From: Pseudalkalibacillus decolorationis
Lineage (GTDB): Bacteria; Bacillota; Bacilli; Bacillales; Fictibacillaceae
Length of the DNA: 53,460 bases
Direction: 5' to 3'
Assembly: GCF_024609785.1 (NCBI RefSeq)
Contig: NZ_JANHJQ010000030.1
Location: 1 to 53,460 of the forward strand
Part shown: one piece after another, positions 19,105 through 29,851 of the stretch
Layout of the letters: the number at the start of each line of letters is the position of its first letter
Numbering within the stretch: the stretch's first letter is position 1
Notes under the pieces: model-generated
Seen by the model: the letters and a program-made list of their open reading frames with translations, nothing else
What the model was told of the DNA's origin: nothing
Databases searched by the model: none
Position numbers and translations under genes: made by a program

Positions 19105-19554
19105 ATGGTAGAGAACATATCCTTCCGGGTGATGACCCTGGAAGATTTGGAAGCTATTTTAAAAATTGAACATTCCTCCTTTCCAAATCCATGGAGTCGG
19201 ACTGCCTTTTACAATGAAGTCGTGAACAACCACTTTGCCACGTACCTTCTGTTGGAAATTGAGGGAGTTGTTATTGGATATTGCGGAATCTGGGTTATTA
19301 TTGATGAGGCACACATAACGAACATTGCGATTCTTCCGGAATATCGCGGTAACAATTATGGCGGGGCTTTATTTCGAAAAGCGATAGATGAAGCACGTAG
19401 GCTTGGTGCAAAGACAATGACACTAGAAGTCCGGCTCAGCAACCATGTTGCACAAAATCTTTATCGGAAATTCGGATTTGAAAATGGTGGAATTCGGAAA
19501 AACTATTATACAGATAACGGAGAAGATGCGTTAGTAATGTGGGTGAATTTATGA
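19105..19554 (+). CDS. rimI: Ribosomal-protein-alanine N-acetyltransferase
   Basis: A 149-residue GNAT acetyltransferase. The acetyl-CoA loop is in the segment [20 protein letters not shown], and the C-terminus [15 protein letters not shown] is typical of RimI in Bacillus. The start is set at ATG 19105, with AGGTG 9 bp upstream. GTG 19093, directly after the tsaB stop, would add four residues and cannot be ruled out. The end overlaps tsaD. Confidence 0.92.
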   Translation: MVENISFRVMTLEDLEAILKIEHSSFPNPWSRTAFYNEVVNNHFATYLLLEIEGVVIGYCGIWVIIDEAHITNIAILPEYRGNNYGGALFRKAIDEARRLGAKTMTLEVRLSNHVAQNLYRKFGFENGGIRKNYYTDNGEDALVMWVNL

Positions 19555-20573
19555 TGGAATTAACAGATGAATTGATACTTGGAATTGAAACGAGCTGTGA
19601 TGAAACGGCTGCTGCAATCGTGAAAAATGGAACTGAGCTTATTTCGAATGTCGTCTCATCCCAGATAGAAAGTCATAAGCGGTTTGGGGGAGTTGTTCCT
19701 GAAATTGCTTCGAGGCATCATGTTGAACAAATTACGATTGTTATTGAAGAGGCATTACGTCAAGGGAACGTAACGTTTGAGGATCTCTCTGCTATTGCAG
19801 TAACAGAAGGACCTGGCCTTGTTGGAGCCTTATTAATTGGGGTGAACGCAGCCAAGGCGCTTGCCCTTGCACATAGTCTCCCTCTAGTAGCTGTACATCA
19901 TATCGCGGGGCACATTTATGCCAATCGCCTTGAAGAGCCGATGGAGTTTCCGCTTTTGGCATTAGTAGTTTCCGGCGGACATACCGAATTGATTATCATG
20001 GAAGAGCACGGATCCTATGAAATTATCGGTGAAACTCGTGATGACGCAGCAGGGGAAGCATACGATAAAGTTGCTCGCACCTTGAACCTGCCTTATCCAG
20101 GTGGTCCGCATATTGACAAAATGGCGGGAGAAGGAAAGCCGACGATCAATCTCCCAAGGGCATGGCTAGAGGCAGATTCATATGATTTCAGTTTTAGTGG
20201 ATTGAAGTCATCTGTAATCAATACGCTTCATAATGCTAAACAACGGGATGAAGCAATTAATCCGAATGATCTTGCGGCAAGCTTTCAGGAAAGTGTGATC
20301 GATGTATTAGTTGAGAAAACATCCCGTGCAGCAAAAGCATATGGCGTGAAGCAGGTGGTCGTAGCGGGAGGGGTTGCTGCCAATAAAGGGTTGCGTGAAC
20401 GACTTCAGGAGAAGTTTGAAGGGTCAGGAATCCCTTTATCAATCCCCCCACTTTGGTTATGCACAGACAATGCGGCTATGATTGCTGCAGCTGGTTCTGT
20501 CGAATATCAAAAAGGAAAGCGTGCAACAATGAAGCTGAATGGTAATCCAGGACTCGATTTAGAAGCATATTAA
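19551..20573 (+). CDS. tsaD: tRNA N6-threonylcarbamoyladenosine transferase TsaD
   Basis: A 340-residue Kae1/TsaD (Gcp) enzyme that transfers threonylcarbamoyl from TC-AMP to A37. The metal His pair lies in [27 protein letters not shown] at the N-terminus and [10 protein letters not shown] are intact. The start is ATG 19551 (or 19554) overlapping the rimI stop; GTG 19539 is also in frame. It is convergent with ydiF, as in B. subtilis, with a repeat, a terminator and a DnaA-box cluster between them. Confidence 0.96.
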   Translation: MMELTDELILGIETSCDETAAAIVKNGTELISNVVSSQIESHKRFGGVVPEIASRHHVEQITIVIEEALRQGNVTFEDLSAIAVTEGPGLVGALLIGVNAAKALALAHSLPLVAVHHIAGHIYANRLEEPMEFPLLALVVSGGHTELIIMEEHGSYEIIGETRDDAAGEAYDKVARTLNLPYPGGPHIDKMAGEGKPTINLPRAWLEADSYDFSFSGLKSSVINTLHNAKQRDEAINPNDLAASFQESVIDVLVEKTSRAAKAYGVKQVVVAGGVAANKGLRERLQEKFEGSGIPLSIPPLWLCTDNAAMIAAAGSVEYQKGKRATMKLNGNPGLDLEAY

Positions 20574-20576
20574 TCA

Positions 20577-20796
20577 AGAAAAGCGCAAGCGCCCTATTCA
20601 GGTACGATAAAGAAAACTTGGTAAACGCCTAGCTTTTTAGGCGATTACCTTAGTTGGACTTATGCTTTAGTGCAAGCGCTGGAGATTCTGCAACACAACA
20701 CGCTTTTTGTGTTTGTGGAAGAAACGAAGCGACCTCGAACACCTGGGAGCTAATGCTAGAGATTACATCAATGCAACAAAATTTCATATTTTCTAA
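20577..20796 (-). repeat. Dispersed intergenic repeat, near-full copy, inverted
   Basis: The reverse complement of the copy at 16111-16330, with the same internal order: AAGAAAAGCGCAAGCGCC, the palindrome GAAAACTTGG with its inner stem, GCGCTGGAGATTCTGCA, ACACGCTTTTTGTGTTTGTG and GAAGCGACCTCGA. It lies between the tsaD stop and its terminator. Confidence 0.75.
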
Positions 20797-20799
20797 CTG

Positions 20800-20848
20800 T
20801 AAAAACTGCCTCAACCTCTTATTAGAAACGGTTGAGGCAGTTTTTTAT
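20800..20848. terminator. Terminator after tsaD
   Basis: AAAACTGCCTCAACC and GGTTGAGGCAGTTTT form a perfect stem with T on the plus strand and A at the other flank, so it may act in both directions. Confidence 0.9.
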
Positions 20849-21470
20849 ATCGATTGATTTTGAACAGTCTCAAAATCTGTCTGATAAAGGGATGGACTGG
20901 TTGAAGAAAGCTTGTTGTGCTTTTTTGTGGAGCTGGTCTATTTATTTCTTGCTTAAAGTCTTCCAAAACTTAATTCATTGATAAGATTGTAATCGAAAAC
21001 ATAATTAATGGGGAATGTGATTATATGAAAAATAAAAACTTTTTTATATGTTTAACGAGACGGTGAGGCAAGAGAAGTATTGCAAATCTTAAACCTAATG
21101 CAATGAAAAAGGAAGCGATAAACGCGATGAAAAGGACCAATGGAGTAAAGCCAGGGGTCGATAATTCTCGGAAAGACAGGTCGGTTTAAATGCCCTTAGG
21201 CTTTCGAAGCAGAGGCAAGATCAATTGTTGTGAATAGTTCGAACATATCCACAATTTCACCGGTTAAAACTGAACTTGATGAACGGAAAAAGGAAAATCA
21301 ATCGTTTTCAACAATGTTGCTGCTATTTTTTGATGAAGAACCTCAGTTTGAAATAAAATTGGCCAAACCCCAGACAGCTCAAGGGTTTTATGGCAAAGAA
21401 AAGATCGTCAACAAGTCATACATTACAGTAGATGTTTAGGAAAACAGTAGAATCGTTAGTAAAATTGTAA

Positions 21471-21656
21471 TGTGGAAAAAGGTTATCCACATGTTGTGAA
21501 CACTGTGGATAATACGAAATAAACATAATGAAATAAACACTTTGTAATGTGGACATTAAATTGTGGATAAGTTCAGGGTATTTTGTGGATAGTGTGGATA
21601 GTTGATAGCAAAAACGATGAAATCCCCTTTATTTATGTGTATAACCCTGTGGATTA
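21471..21656. other. DnaA-box cluster between tsaD and ydiF
   Basis: Three perfect DnaA boxes: TTATCCACA at 21483-21491, and TGTGGATAA at 21504-21512 and 21562-21570. Near boxes with one mismatch: TGTGGAAAA (21471), TGTGGATAG (21584), TGTGGATAG (21593), TGTGTATAA (21636) and TGTGGATTA (21648). The interval is A/T-rich. No dnaA or dnaN gene is nearby, so it is not the main oriC. From memory, the B. subtilis gcp (tsaD) end carries one of the known DnaA-box clusters outside oriC. The stretch 20849-21470 has no gene I can support. Confidence 0.88.
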
Positions 21657-21737
21657 TGTGTATATGTCGAAAATAGTACCAAAATTGAAGAGGGATGACA
21701 GTCATAATATGGTCTGTCATTCCCTCTTCGCAAATTG

Positions 21738-23663
21738 TTAAACCTGTAAACGTTCCCATTCTTTAAATAATGATTCCAGCTTACCTTGCGTGCTTTGTAG
21801 TTTTTCGTTGATCTTCTGGGTTTTCTCATAATTCTGAAACACATCTGGGTCTGCAAGGTCTTGTTCGAATAATTCAATTTGTTGTTCGTGCTGCTCAATC
21901 TTCACCTCAAGTTCTTCAATGCGTCGGAGCCGTTTTCGTTCGTCTTTTTTCGCTTGTTTATCGACTTGGAACTGCTCTTTCGTATCGCTTATCTTTTCCT
22001 CTTGTACCGTATCAGAGCTTTCTTCCCGCTCAAGCCGTTCTAGTTCTGCAGTTTCGGCTTTTTTCTCAAGGAAGTAGTCGTAATCACCCAAGTAGTTTTC
22101 AAGGCCCTCAGCAGATAGTTCAACTACCCGCGTTGCGATACGATTAATAAAATATCGGTCGTGTGAAATAAAGAGAATTGTACCAGGGTAATTAATCAAA
22201 GCATTTTCCAATACTTCTTTGCTGTCTAGATCCAAATGGTTTGTAGGCTCGTCTAGAATAAGCACATTTGCCTTTTGGAGCATTAGCTTGGCAAGAGCAA
22301 GCCGAGCCTTTTGACCACCACTCAATTCATTAACGCCTTTTAAAACGTCATCGCCGCTAAACAGAAAGTTTCCTAGCACGGTTCGAATTTCTTTCTCCGT
22401 ATGTGTGGGATACTCATCCCATAACTCTTGTAAAACGGTTTTATGACTGTTTAAATTAGCCTGTTCTTGATCGTAGTAGCCGATTTGAACATTGGAACCG
22501 AATCGAATCTCACCCGCTAATTTCTTGTCAGGATGAATGATTGTTTTAATAAGTGTAGATTTCCCGATACCATTTGGACCAACTAAGGCAATACTTTCTT
22601 CACGTTGGACATGAAGGTTAACCTGCTCAGAAAGCGAGTCCTCATAGCCGATACTAAGGTCATTAAGCTTTAGGACGTCATTACCGGTTTGACGATGAAT
22701 CATAAACCCGAACTGAGCAGATTTTTCCGCAGAATCCGGTCGGTCGAGAACATTTATTCTCTCGAGCTGGCGTCTTCTACTCTGGGCACGCTTTGTCGTA
22801 GATGCACGAGCGATATTGCGCTGGACAAAATCTTGTAATTTGCTAATTTCACTCTGCTGTTTTTCGTATTCCCTAAGGTCCTGTTCATACTGTTCAGCTT
22901 TTTGCTCTAAGTAGTCGCTGTAATTCCCTTTGAACTTTTTACTTTTTTGCCTTGATAACTCATAAACTTGATTTGATACCTTGTCCAAAAAGTAGCGGTC
23001 ATGCGAGACAATCAGTAATGCACCTGGGTATGACTGCAAATATCCTTCCAGCCAGTCTAATGTCTCGATATCTAGATGGTTCGTTGGTTCATCAAGAATA
23101 AGAAGGTCTGGACGAGTGAGCAACAGCTTAACGAGTGCAAGTCTTGTTTTCTGACCACCGCTTAACGATGAAATTGGCTTGTTATAATCCACCTCGAAAA
23201 ATCGGAATCCATGAAGGACGGAGCGGATGTCACTTTCATATTGATAACCGCCGCGCTGCTGGAAGGTTTGCTGAAGCTCGTCGTATTCAGAAAGTACTTT
23301 GTCATACACTTCAGGTTGATTAAGGACCGCTTCATCCCCCATCCTTTTTTCCAAGAGTCGAATCTGCTCTTCCATGTTCTGTAGGTGTGTGTACACCTTC
23401 AGCATCTCTTCCCAAATTGTGTGATCCGATTCTAACCCAGCGTTTTGGGCTAAGTAGCCGATCTCAATTTCCTTTGGCTTCATAATAGAACCAGAATCAT
23501 AGGAAATCAGACCGCTAATCATTTTTAATAACGTAGATTTACCAGCACCGTTGCGACCAACTAAGGCAATACGGTCCCGGGATTGTACTTCAAGTTTAAT
23601 ATTCGATAAAATAAGGTCAGCACCAAAATATTTTGTGACCTCTTGGACTTGTAGGACGATCAT
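21738..23663 (-). CDS. ydiF: ABC-F family ATPase (YdiF-like)
   Basis: A 641-residue soluble protein with two ABC ATPase domains and no membrane segments. It belongs to the ABC-F family, which acts on the ribosome. Walker A sites are GRNGAGKST and GPNGIGKST, signatures are LSGGQKTRLAL and LSGGQKARLAL, and DEPTNHLD occurs twice. The linker between domains is charged (about residues 235-300), and the C-terminal 90 residues form a coiled coil. The start is set at 23663, with GAGGTG upstream; an ORF extension to 23720 lacks a site. The order tsaD-ydiF-moaC-rex matches B. subtilis. Confidence 0.93.
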   Translation of the reverse strand: MIVLQVQEVTKYFGADLILSNIKLEVQSRDRIALVGRNGAGKSTLLKMISGLISYDSGSIMKPKEIEIGYLAQNAGLESDHTIWEEMLKVYTHLQNMEEQIRLLEKRMGDEAVLNQPEVYDKVLSEYDELQQTFQQRGGYQYESDIRSVLHGFRFFEVDYNKPISSLSGGQKTRLALVKLLLTRPDLLILDEPTNHLDIETLDWLEGYLQSYPGALLIVSHDRYFLDKVSNQVYELSRQKSKKFKGNYSDYLEQKAEQYEQDLREYEKQQSEISKLQDFVQRNIARASTTKRAQSRRRQLERINVLDRPDSAEKSAQFGFMIHRQTGNDVLKLNDLSIGYEDSLSEQVNLHVQREESIALVGPNGIGKSTLIKTIIHPDKKLAGEIRFGSNVQIGYYDQEQANLNSHKTVLQELWDEYPTHTEKEIRTVLGNFLFSGDDVLKGVNELSGGQKARLALAKLMLQKANVLILDEPTNHLDLDSKEVLENALINYPGTILFISHDRYFINRIATRVVELSAEGLENYLGDYDYFLEKKAETAELERLEREESSDTVQEEKISDTKEQFQVDKQAKKDERKRLRRIEELEVKIEQHEQQIELFEQDLADPDVFQNYEKTQKINEKLQSTQGKLESLFKEWERLQV

Positions 23664-23682
23664 GTTAATACACCTCACTAAT

Positions 23683-23712
23683 AGTGTAGCGTATGTGCAA
23701 AAGTTCAGGCAA
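23683..23712 (-). promoter_or_regulatory. Possible ydiF promoter
   Basis: On the minus strand, TTGCCT, an 18-bp spacer and TACACT lie about 20 bp upstream of the ydiF start. The match is fair only. Confidence 0.35.
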
Positions 23713-23807
23713 CTAAACAATTTTCAACGTATTGTTATAAATTTGCATGTTGGATACCTTTCTTTTTTTGTAAAATGGTGTATAGTCTCAGTTAGGAAGG
23801 TGATTCT

Positions 23808-24287
23808 ATGGGCGAGTTCACGCATTTTAATGAGCAGGGCAGGGCGAAAATGGTTGATATTTCCGATAAAGAATCTACTGTTCGAAGTGCTCGCGTTCAA
23901 AGCCGTGTTGTCGTATCAAAGGAAATCTATGAAGCGATTCAAGGTGGGAACGTCAAAAAAGGGGATGTACTAGCTGTTGCCCAGGTTGCTGGCATTATGG
24001 CAGCCAAGAAAACACCTGATCTAGTTCCCATGTGTCACCCATTACCACTTAAAGCGGTGGATATCTCATTTGATTGGAGCATCGGTGATACGTTTGAATT
24101 AATCATTGAAGCGCTCGTAAAGACGAAGGGGAATACCGGAGTCGAAATGGAGGCATTGACGGCAGCATCAGCTGTTGCTCTTACCGTTTATGATATGTGT
24201 AAAGCAATTGATAAAGGGATGGTCATCGGTCCTACTTATCTGTTAGAAAAACAAGGTGGAAAAAGCGGCGATTACCGCAGAACATAA
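23808..24287 (+). CDS. moaC: Cyclic pyranopterin monophosphate synthase
   Basis: A 159-residue MoaC enzyme of molybdenum cofactor synthesis, converting the cyclic dihydro-GTP intermediate to cPMP. Diagnostic segments are [29 protein letters not shown] and [28 protein letters not shown] precedes the ATG. It is divergent from ydiF. No other Mo-cofactor gene is in the window, so its partner MoaA must lie elsewhere. Confidence 0.95.
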   Translation: MGEFTHFNEQGRAKMVDISDKESTVRSARVQSRVVVSKEIYEAIQGGNVKKGDVLAVAQVAGIMAAKKTPDLVPMCHPLPLKAVDISFDWSIGDTFELIIEALVKTKGNTGVEMEALTAASAVALTVYDMCKAIDKGMVIGPTYLLEKQGGKSGDYRRT

Positions 24288-24335
24288 ATAGAAATGAACA
24301 GTTCAGTTCAAAAACCACCCCATATTCTACGTAAG

Positions 24336-24610
24336 GAAAGTATAACTTTTCAACCAGAAGTAAATCGACGTCGTAGAAAAGTTTAAGTCCCTAGTATAAG
24401 CGTAACTAAGGCTCAACCTGCGCTAAGGCTTGGCGCTAGCCAAGTTTTCTTTATGAGTAAAGAAAGTATAAAAGTTTGCGGCGTGGATGTAATGTCCAGC
24501 TTCAGCGCCCAACCACTTGGATCACTTCAGGCCTCCTGCGGCGGCAACAGCCTCCTCGTCGGTCTTCCAGTGACCTTCGTGGCTAAGCAGGGCGCTTGCG
24601 CTTTTCTTAA
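24336..24610 (+). repeat. Dispersed intergenic repeat, composite copy
   Basis: Two parts in a row: AAGGAAAGTATAACTTTTCA to the palindrome GGCGCTAGCCAAGTTTTCTT, then AAAGAAAGTATAAAAGTTTG, GATGTAATGTCCAGC, CTTCCAGTGACCTTCGTGG and CAGGGCGCTTGCGCTTTTCTT. It fills most of the gap between moaC and rex. The palindrome could also terminate moaC transcription. Confidence 0.7.
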
Positions 24611-24630
24611 AAATGCATTGGAGGGATCCT

Positions 24631-25272
24631 ATGAGCGTTGAAGAGCATAAAATTCCGCAAGCTACAGCGAAACGCTTGCCACTATATTATCGGTTTCTAA
24701 AAAACCTTTCTGCCTCGGGAAAACAACGAGTCTCCTCTTCAGAATTAAGTGAAGCGGTTAAGGTCGATTCAGCTACGATCCGAAGAGACTTTTCCTATTT
24801 TGGAGCATTAGGCAAAAAGGGTTATGGCTATAATGTTAATTACTTACTCACGTTTTTCAGGAAAACACTTGATCAGGATGAGGTTACAAGAGTGATGCTA
24901 ATTGGTGTCGGCAATCTTGGAACCGCCCTTTTGCATTATAATTTTCTAAAAGGCGATAATACGAGAATTGAAATGGCGTTTGATGTAGATGAGAAAAAGG
25001 TAGGTACGGATATTAGCGGGGTGCCGATCCACCATCTCGATAGCTTGAAAAGGGATGCTGCAGAAGACGTATCTGTTGCGATCTTGACTGTTCCCGCTCA
25101 AACCGCGCAAACAGTTGCAGATCAGCTGGTAGAAATCGGGATTAAAGGAATACTAAACTTCACACCTGCACGTTTAACAGTACCCGAGCACATTCGAGTC
25201 CATCATATTGACCTCGCTGTTGAACTGCAATCACTGATCTATTTTTTGAAACATTATCCGCTTGAATCATAG
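24631..25272 (+). CDS. rex: Redox-sensing transcriptional repressor Rex
   Basis: A 213-residue repressor that senses NADH/NAD+ and controls fermentation and respiration genes. The N-terminal winged helix covers about residues 1-80 ([20 protein letters not shown]), and a Rossmann domain begins at [10 protein letters not shown]. The C-terminal helix [11 protein letters not shown] is the domain-swap helix. ATG 24631 has GGAGGGATCC in front; ATG 24613 precedes the site and is rejected. It is followed by tatA, as in B. subtilis (ydiH). Confidence 0.95.
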   Translation: MSVEEHKIPQATAKRLPLYYRFLKNLSASGKQRVSSSELSEAVKVDSATIRRDFSYFGALGKKGYGYNVNYLLTFFRKTLDQDEVTRVMLIGVGNLGTALLHYNFLKGDNTRIEMAFDVDEKKVGTDISGVPIHHLDSLKRDAAEDVSVAILTVPAQTAQTVADQLVEIGIKGILNFTPARLTVPEHIRVHHIDLAVELQSLIYFLKHYPLES

Positions 25273-25324
25273 AAGTACTAAAGTTATCAAAGGAAAAAAT
25301 ATAACTTGAGGAGGTGACCACCTT

Positions 25325-25519
25325 ATGGGATTAGGTCCAGGAAGTATTGTTCTACTTGCGATTGTCGCACTATTAATCTTCGGTCCAAAAAAGCTGCCTG
25401 AGCTTGGAAAGGCTGCCGGTAAGACGTTACGCGAGTTCAAAAATGCAACGAGTGGGCTTGTAGATGATGATGGGGACAAGGAAAAAGACAAGAAAAGCAA
25501 GAAGACAGACGAGCAATAG
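25325..25519 (+). CDS. tatA: Sec-independent protein translocase TatA
   Basis: A 64-residue protein with one N-terminal membrane helix (SIVLLAIVALLIF) and the hinge FGPKKLPELGKAAGKTLREF, followed by an acidic and basic tail. It forms the twin-arginine transport pore with TatC. GAGGAGGTGACCACC is a strong site in front. It is paired with tatC 17 bp downstream. Confidence 0.93.
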   Translation: MGLGPGSIVLLAIVALLIFGPKKLPELGKAAGKTLREFKNATSGLVDDDGDKEKDKKSKKTDEQ

Positions 25520-25536
25520 TTAGGAAGGTTTTTAGT

Positions 25537-26295
25537 ATGACGGATAAACAGATGTCATTACAATACCATATTGAAGAATTACGAAAGCGAATCTTTGTCG
25601 TCATACTAGTATTCTTTGTCGCATTTATTGCTGGCTTTTTTCTGGCTATGCCGTTGATTCAATTTTTGCAGAAAACACCTGAAGCAGCAGGATTAGAATT
25701 AAATGTTTTTAACATAACGGATCCGATCAATGTCTTTTTGGACTTTGCGTTTCTGATTGGAATTTTACTGACTTCTCCAGTCGCTTTGTATCAACTTTGG
25801 GCATTTGTCAGTCCAGGTTTATTTGAGAAGGAGCGTACAGCAACATTAGCTTATATCCCGATGACGTTTATCTTGTTTGTCGGAGGAATTGCGTTTTCGT
25901 ACTTCATTGTGTTTCCATTTGTGATTGATTTTATGAACGGACTAGCCGAGATACTTGGGGTGGAAGAGGAATACGGAATAAATGAGTATTTCCATTTCTT
26001 ATTCCGGCTGACACTACCATTTGGTATATTGTTTCAGTTCCCTGTCGTCGTCATGTTTCTGACAAGACTCGGTATTGTAACGCCAGAATGGCTTGGAAAG
26101 ATACGTAAATACTCTTATTTCGTGTTACTCGTTATTGCAGGGTTAATAACACCTCCAGAACTGATTTCCCACATGCTTGTGACATTACCATTAATTTTAT
26201 TGTATGAAATTAGTATATTAATCTCGAGGGTAGCGTACCGGAAATCTCTCAAAGCTGCCAAAGAAGCAGAAGAACGAGGAGAAACCGAAGAATAA
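25537..26295 (+). CDS. tatC: Sec-independent protein translocase TatC
   Basis: A 252-residue protein with six membrane segments, the receptor for twin-arginine signal peptides. The N-terminal YHIEELRKRI and the periplasmic SPVALYQLWAFVSPGLFEKER loop are family marks. It ends in a charged cytoplasmic tail. A bidirectional terminator begins at its stop. Confidence 0.95.
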   Translation: MTDKQMSLQYHIEELRKRIFVVILVFFVAFIAGFFLAMPLIQFLQKTPEAAGLELNVFNITDPINVFLDFAFLIGILLTSPVALYQLWAFVSPGLFEKERTATLAYIPMTFILFVGGIAFSYFIVFPFVIDFMNGLAEILGVEEEYGINEYFHFLFRLTLPFGILFQFPVVVMFLTRLGIVTPEWLGKIRKYSYFVLLVIAGLITPPELISHMLVTLPLILLYEISILISRVAYRKSLKAAKEAEERGETEE

Positions 26296-26327
26296 AGAAA
26301 ACTTGGCGCTAGCCAAGTTTTCTTTAT
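26294..26327. terminator. Bidirectional terminator between tatC and ydiK
   Basis: AAAGAAAACTTGGC and GCCAAGTTTTCTTT form a perfect inverted repeat separated by GCTA. It has T-runs in both directions and serves the two convergent operons. Its sequence is the palindromic core found in the dispersed repeats. Confidence 0.9.
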
Positions 26328-26527
26328 TTCTTTTTCATTTTGTTTATTTTTTTGCGAAGTTCGATCATCCGAAAGGCATTAAAGAAGTCATACGCAGCAA
26401 GTGCCATATTAATGAGCGGCCAGAACGACCAAATTCCATCTTCCTGTGCGTAATAAATGGCTAAGTAGGTAAAGATGATACCGAGCACAAAATAGGCATA
26501 AATCCAAAACGTAGGTGAAATTTTCAT
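26324..26527 (-). CDS. ydiK: Small membrane protein, DUF4305/YdiK-like
   Basis: A 67-residue protein with two predicted membrane helices (IYAYFVLGIIFTYLAIYY and PLINMALAAYDFFNAF) and a lysine-rich C-terminus. Function is unknown. It lies just 2 bp downstream of ydiL on the same strand, and the position before groESL equals ydiK of B. subtilis. GGAGGATAGCT precedes the ATG. The assignment is by synteny and size. Confidence 0.75.
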   Translation of the reverse strand: MKISPTFWIYAYFVLGIIFTYLAIYYAQEDGIWSFWPLINMALAAYDFFNAFRMIELRKKINKMKKK

Positions 26528-26529
26528 AG

Positions 26530-27237
26530 CTATCCTCCAATAATGAACTGCATGCTTTGTAATTGTTTTTGCAGTTCAGCAATATCATCCCGAAAAATAA
26601 CCTGCACAAGCATCACGAAAGAGTTAATGGATACATGAGCAATGATCGGAACAATTAACCGCTTTGTTTTTACATATAAAAAGCTAAACGTAAACCCGAT
26701 CGCAGCATAGACAAGAATATGGGTGAAATCCCTGTGGACAACTGCAAATACGAGGGAACTGATTAATGCTGCAACAACAAAATTCATTCGTTTATAGAGT
26801 GTACCAAAGATGACTTTACGAAACACAATTTCTTCAAGGATCGGACCGATTACAGCGACGACCATAATGAGTAATGGGACAGATAATGTTAAATCAACAA
26901 TCATTTCTGTATTCTCTGAACCAGGTTCCACTCCAAAGAAATTCATTTCTATTGAAGCGGCGATAATTTGCGCAATAAAAACCATTGGTATACCAGCAAT
27001 TGTCCATCCAATTGTCTGGGCTGTGTTCGCCCGTTCATCCCTAAATGGCGGGTTCCTGAATTCTGGAATCATAATCAATAGAATTATAATAAATCCGATT
27101 GAAAAGCTAACCACATTCCAAAGGCCTGGGATTTTATCCATGGGCACTCCAAGTGAGATTAATAATGGACCACCGATTATACCTGAAAGTAACATCACTA
27201 TATACGTTATTAAAATCCATGCATTTCGTTTATTCAA
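26530..27237 (-). CDS. ydiL: CPBP family intramembrane protease (YdiL-like)
   Basis: A 235-residue protein with about eight hydrophobic segments. The CPBP (Abi) motifs are EEIVFRKVIFG (EExxxR), FAVVHRDFTHIL (FxxxH) and HVSINSFVML (HxxxN) near the C-terminus. Targets are unknown. The start is TTG 27237 with GAGGAG upstream; longer ATG starts up to 27381 have no site. It forms an operon with ydiK and is divergent from groES. Confidence 0.85.
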   Translation of the reverse strand: MNKRNAWILITYIVMLLSGIIGGPLLISLGVPMDKIPGLWNVVSFSIGFIIILLIMIPEFRNPPFRDERANTAQTIGWTIAGIPMVFIAQIIAASIEMNFFGVEPGSENTEMIVDLTLSVPLLIMVVAVIGPILEEIVFRKVIFGTLYKRMNFVVAALISSLVFAVVHRDFTHILVYAAIGFTFSFLYVKTKRLIVPIIAHVSINSFVMLVQVIFRDDIAELQKQLQSMQFIIGG

Positions 27238-27377
27238 ATTTTTCTCCTCTTTCAACAGAAGATTCGTTGGAAAAACCAACTCAATGCTACATTTTATCAT
27301 ACAATAGTTTGAAATACTTGATTCATGATTTTCGGAAAATATTAAGATATCTACCAAGTAAAAGAAGAATTTTTTCA

Positions 27378-27490
27378 ACAAGGCAATTTTGATGCATAGA
27401 TGTATTGTTTAGGCTCCAGCCCCCAGGTGTGCAGATCATCGCTTCGATTCTCCCACAAACACAAAAAGCGTGTTATGTTGCAGAATCTCC
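27378..27490 (+). repeat. Dispersed intergenic repeat, partial copy
   Basis: Landmarks GATGCATAGATGTATTG, GGCTCCAGC, CGCTTCGATTCTCCCACAAA, AAAGCGTGTTATG and TGCAGAATCTCC. It lies between ydiL and the groES promoter. Confidence 0.65.
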
Positions 27491-27579
27491 GCCTTCAATG
27501 TTGGATTTAGTCGAAGGAACGTAGTTATGGTCGAACATTGAGGTTTTGTAAATATAGTATAAAAAGTTAAGGTTATCAC

Positions 27580-27608
27580 TTGCAAAACTATAAAAGATTG
27601 ATTATTAT
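27580..27608 (+). promoter_or_regulatory. Sigma-A promoter of groESL
   Basis: TTGCAA, a 17-bp spacer and TATTAT end 11 bp before CIRCE. Confidence 0.75.
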
Positions 27609-27619
27609 TAAAAATGGAA

Positions 27620-27646
27620 TTAGCACTCACTTTAATCGAGTGCTAA
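27620..27646. promoter_or_regulatory. CIRCE operator (HrcA)
   Basis: Perfect TTAGCACTC-N9-GAGTGCTAA. It lies just downstream of the -10, so HrcA repression of groESL in the absence of heat stress is expected. Confidence 0.97.
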
Positions 27647-27689
27647 TAATAAATAAAAGCAATTATTATCCTTAAGGAGGGTGTTTCAC

Positions 27690-27974
27690 TTGTTAAAGCC
27701 GTTAGGTGATCGTATTATCATTGAGCTTGTAGAAGGCGAAGAAAAAACCGCAAGCGGGATTGTACTTCCAGATTCTGCGAAGGAAAAGCCGCAAGAAGGT
27801 AAAATTGTTGCAGTCGGTACTGGCCGAGTAACAGACAACGGTGAAAAAATTGCACTCGAGGTCTCAGAAGGTGACACTGTAATCTACTCAAAATACGCTG
27901 GCACTGAAGTAAAATATCAAGGTACAGAATACTTAATTTTACGCGAGACTGACGTACTTGCTATTGTCGGTTAA
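27690..27974 (+). CDS. groES: Co-chaperonin GroES
   Basis: A 94-residue heptameric lid of the GroEL chaperonin. It begins [12 protein letters not shown], and the mobile loop is [17 protein letters not shown]. It ends in [14 protein letters not shown]. The start is TTG 27690, with AAGGAGGGTG 6-7 bp upstream; the N-terminus aligns with B. subtilis GroES. It is under CIRCE control. Confidence 0.96.
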   Translation: MLKPLGDRIIIELVEGEEKTASGIVLPDSAKEKPQEGKIVAVGTGRVTDNGEKIALEVSEGDTVIYSKYAGTEVKYQGTEYLILRETDVLAIVG

Positions 27975-29684
<1,710 letters not shown>

Positions 29685-29726
29685 TCTGCTCCCCACCTAG
29701 AAAAATAGTAATACTATTTTTCACCC

Positions 29727-29767
29727 GAAAAGGCTACTTCCTAAGTTTAGGGGGTAGTCTTTTTTGT
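29727..29767 (+). terminator. groESL terminator
   Basis: AAGGCTACTTCC pairs with GGGGGTAGTCTT, and a T-run follows. A smaller hairpin, AAAATAGT/ACTATTTT, precedes it at 29702-29720. Confidence 0.8.
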
Positions 29768-29783
29768 TGTTATTACATTTGTG

Positions 29784-29798
29784 TATCGCTTGGCGATA
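29784..29798. promoter_or_regulatory. Palindrome TATCGC-TTG-GCGATA
   Basis: A perfect inverted repeat 53 bp upstream of the MerR-type gene start and 16 bp after the groESL terminator. It is one of three full copies in 1.1 kb. Confidence 0.75.
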
Positions 29799-29851
29799 TG
29801 GCTTGTAATTCATGTCGAAAACCCTCATATTTAATAGAAAGGAGGCACGAT

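Noticed and set aside
20654-20857. A 67-codon frame after tsaD
   Set aside because: It lies in the inverted dispersed repeat and reads through the terminator stem.
21055-21439. Possible gene remnants, including a 69-codon frame at 21230
   Set aside because: Short pieces only, no ribosome-binding site and no recognisable motif; a weak resemblance to a group II intron reverse transcriptase (VKPGVDN) is too short to use.
21471-21656. Main chromosomal origin oriC
   Set aside because: No dnaA, dnaN, rpmH or gyrB is present; the site fits a secondary DnaA-box cluster.
23551-23973. A 140-codon plus-strand frame overlapping moaC and the ydiF 5' end
   Set aside because: It is a shadow of ydiF and moaC in another frame.
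26810-27307. A 165-codon plus-strand frame antisense to ydiL
   Set aside because: It is the complement of the CPBP protease gene, which has clear motifs.
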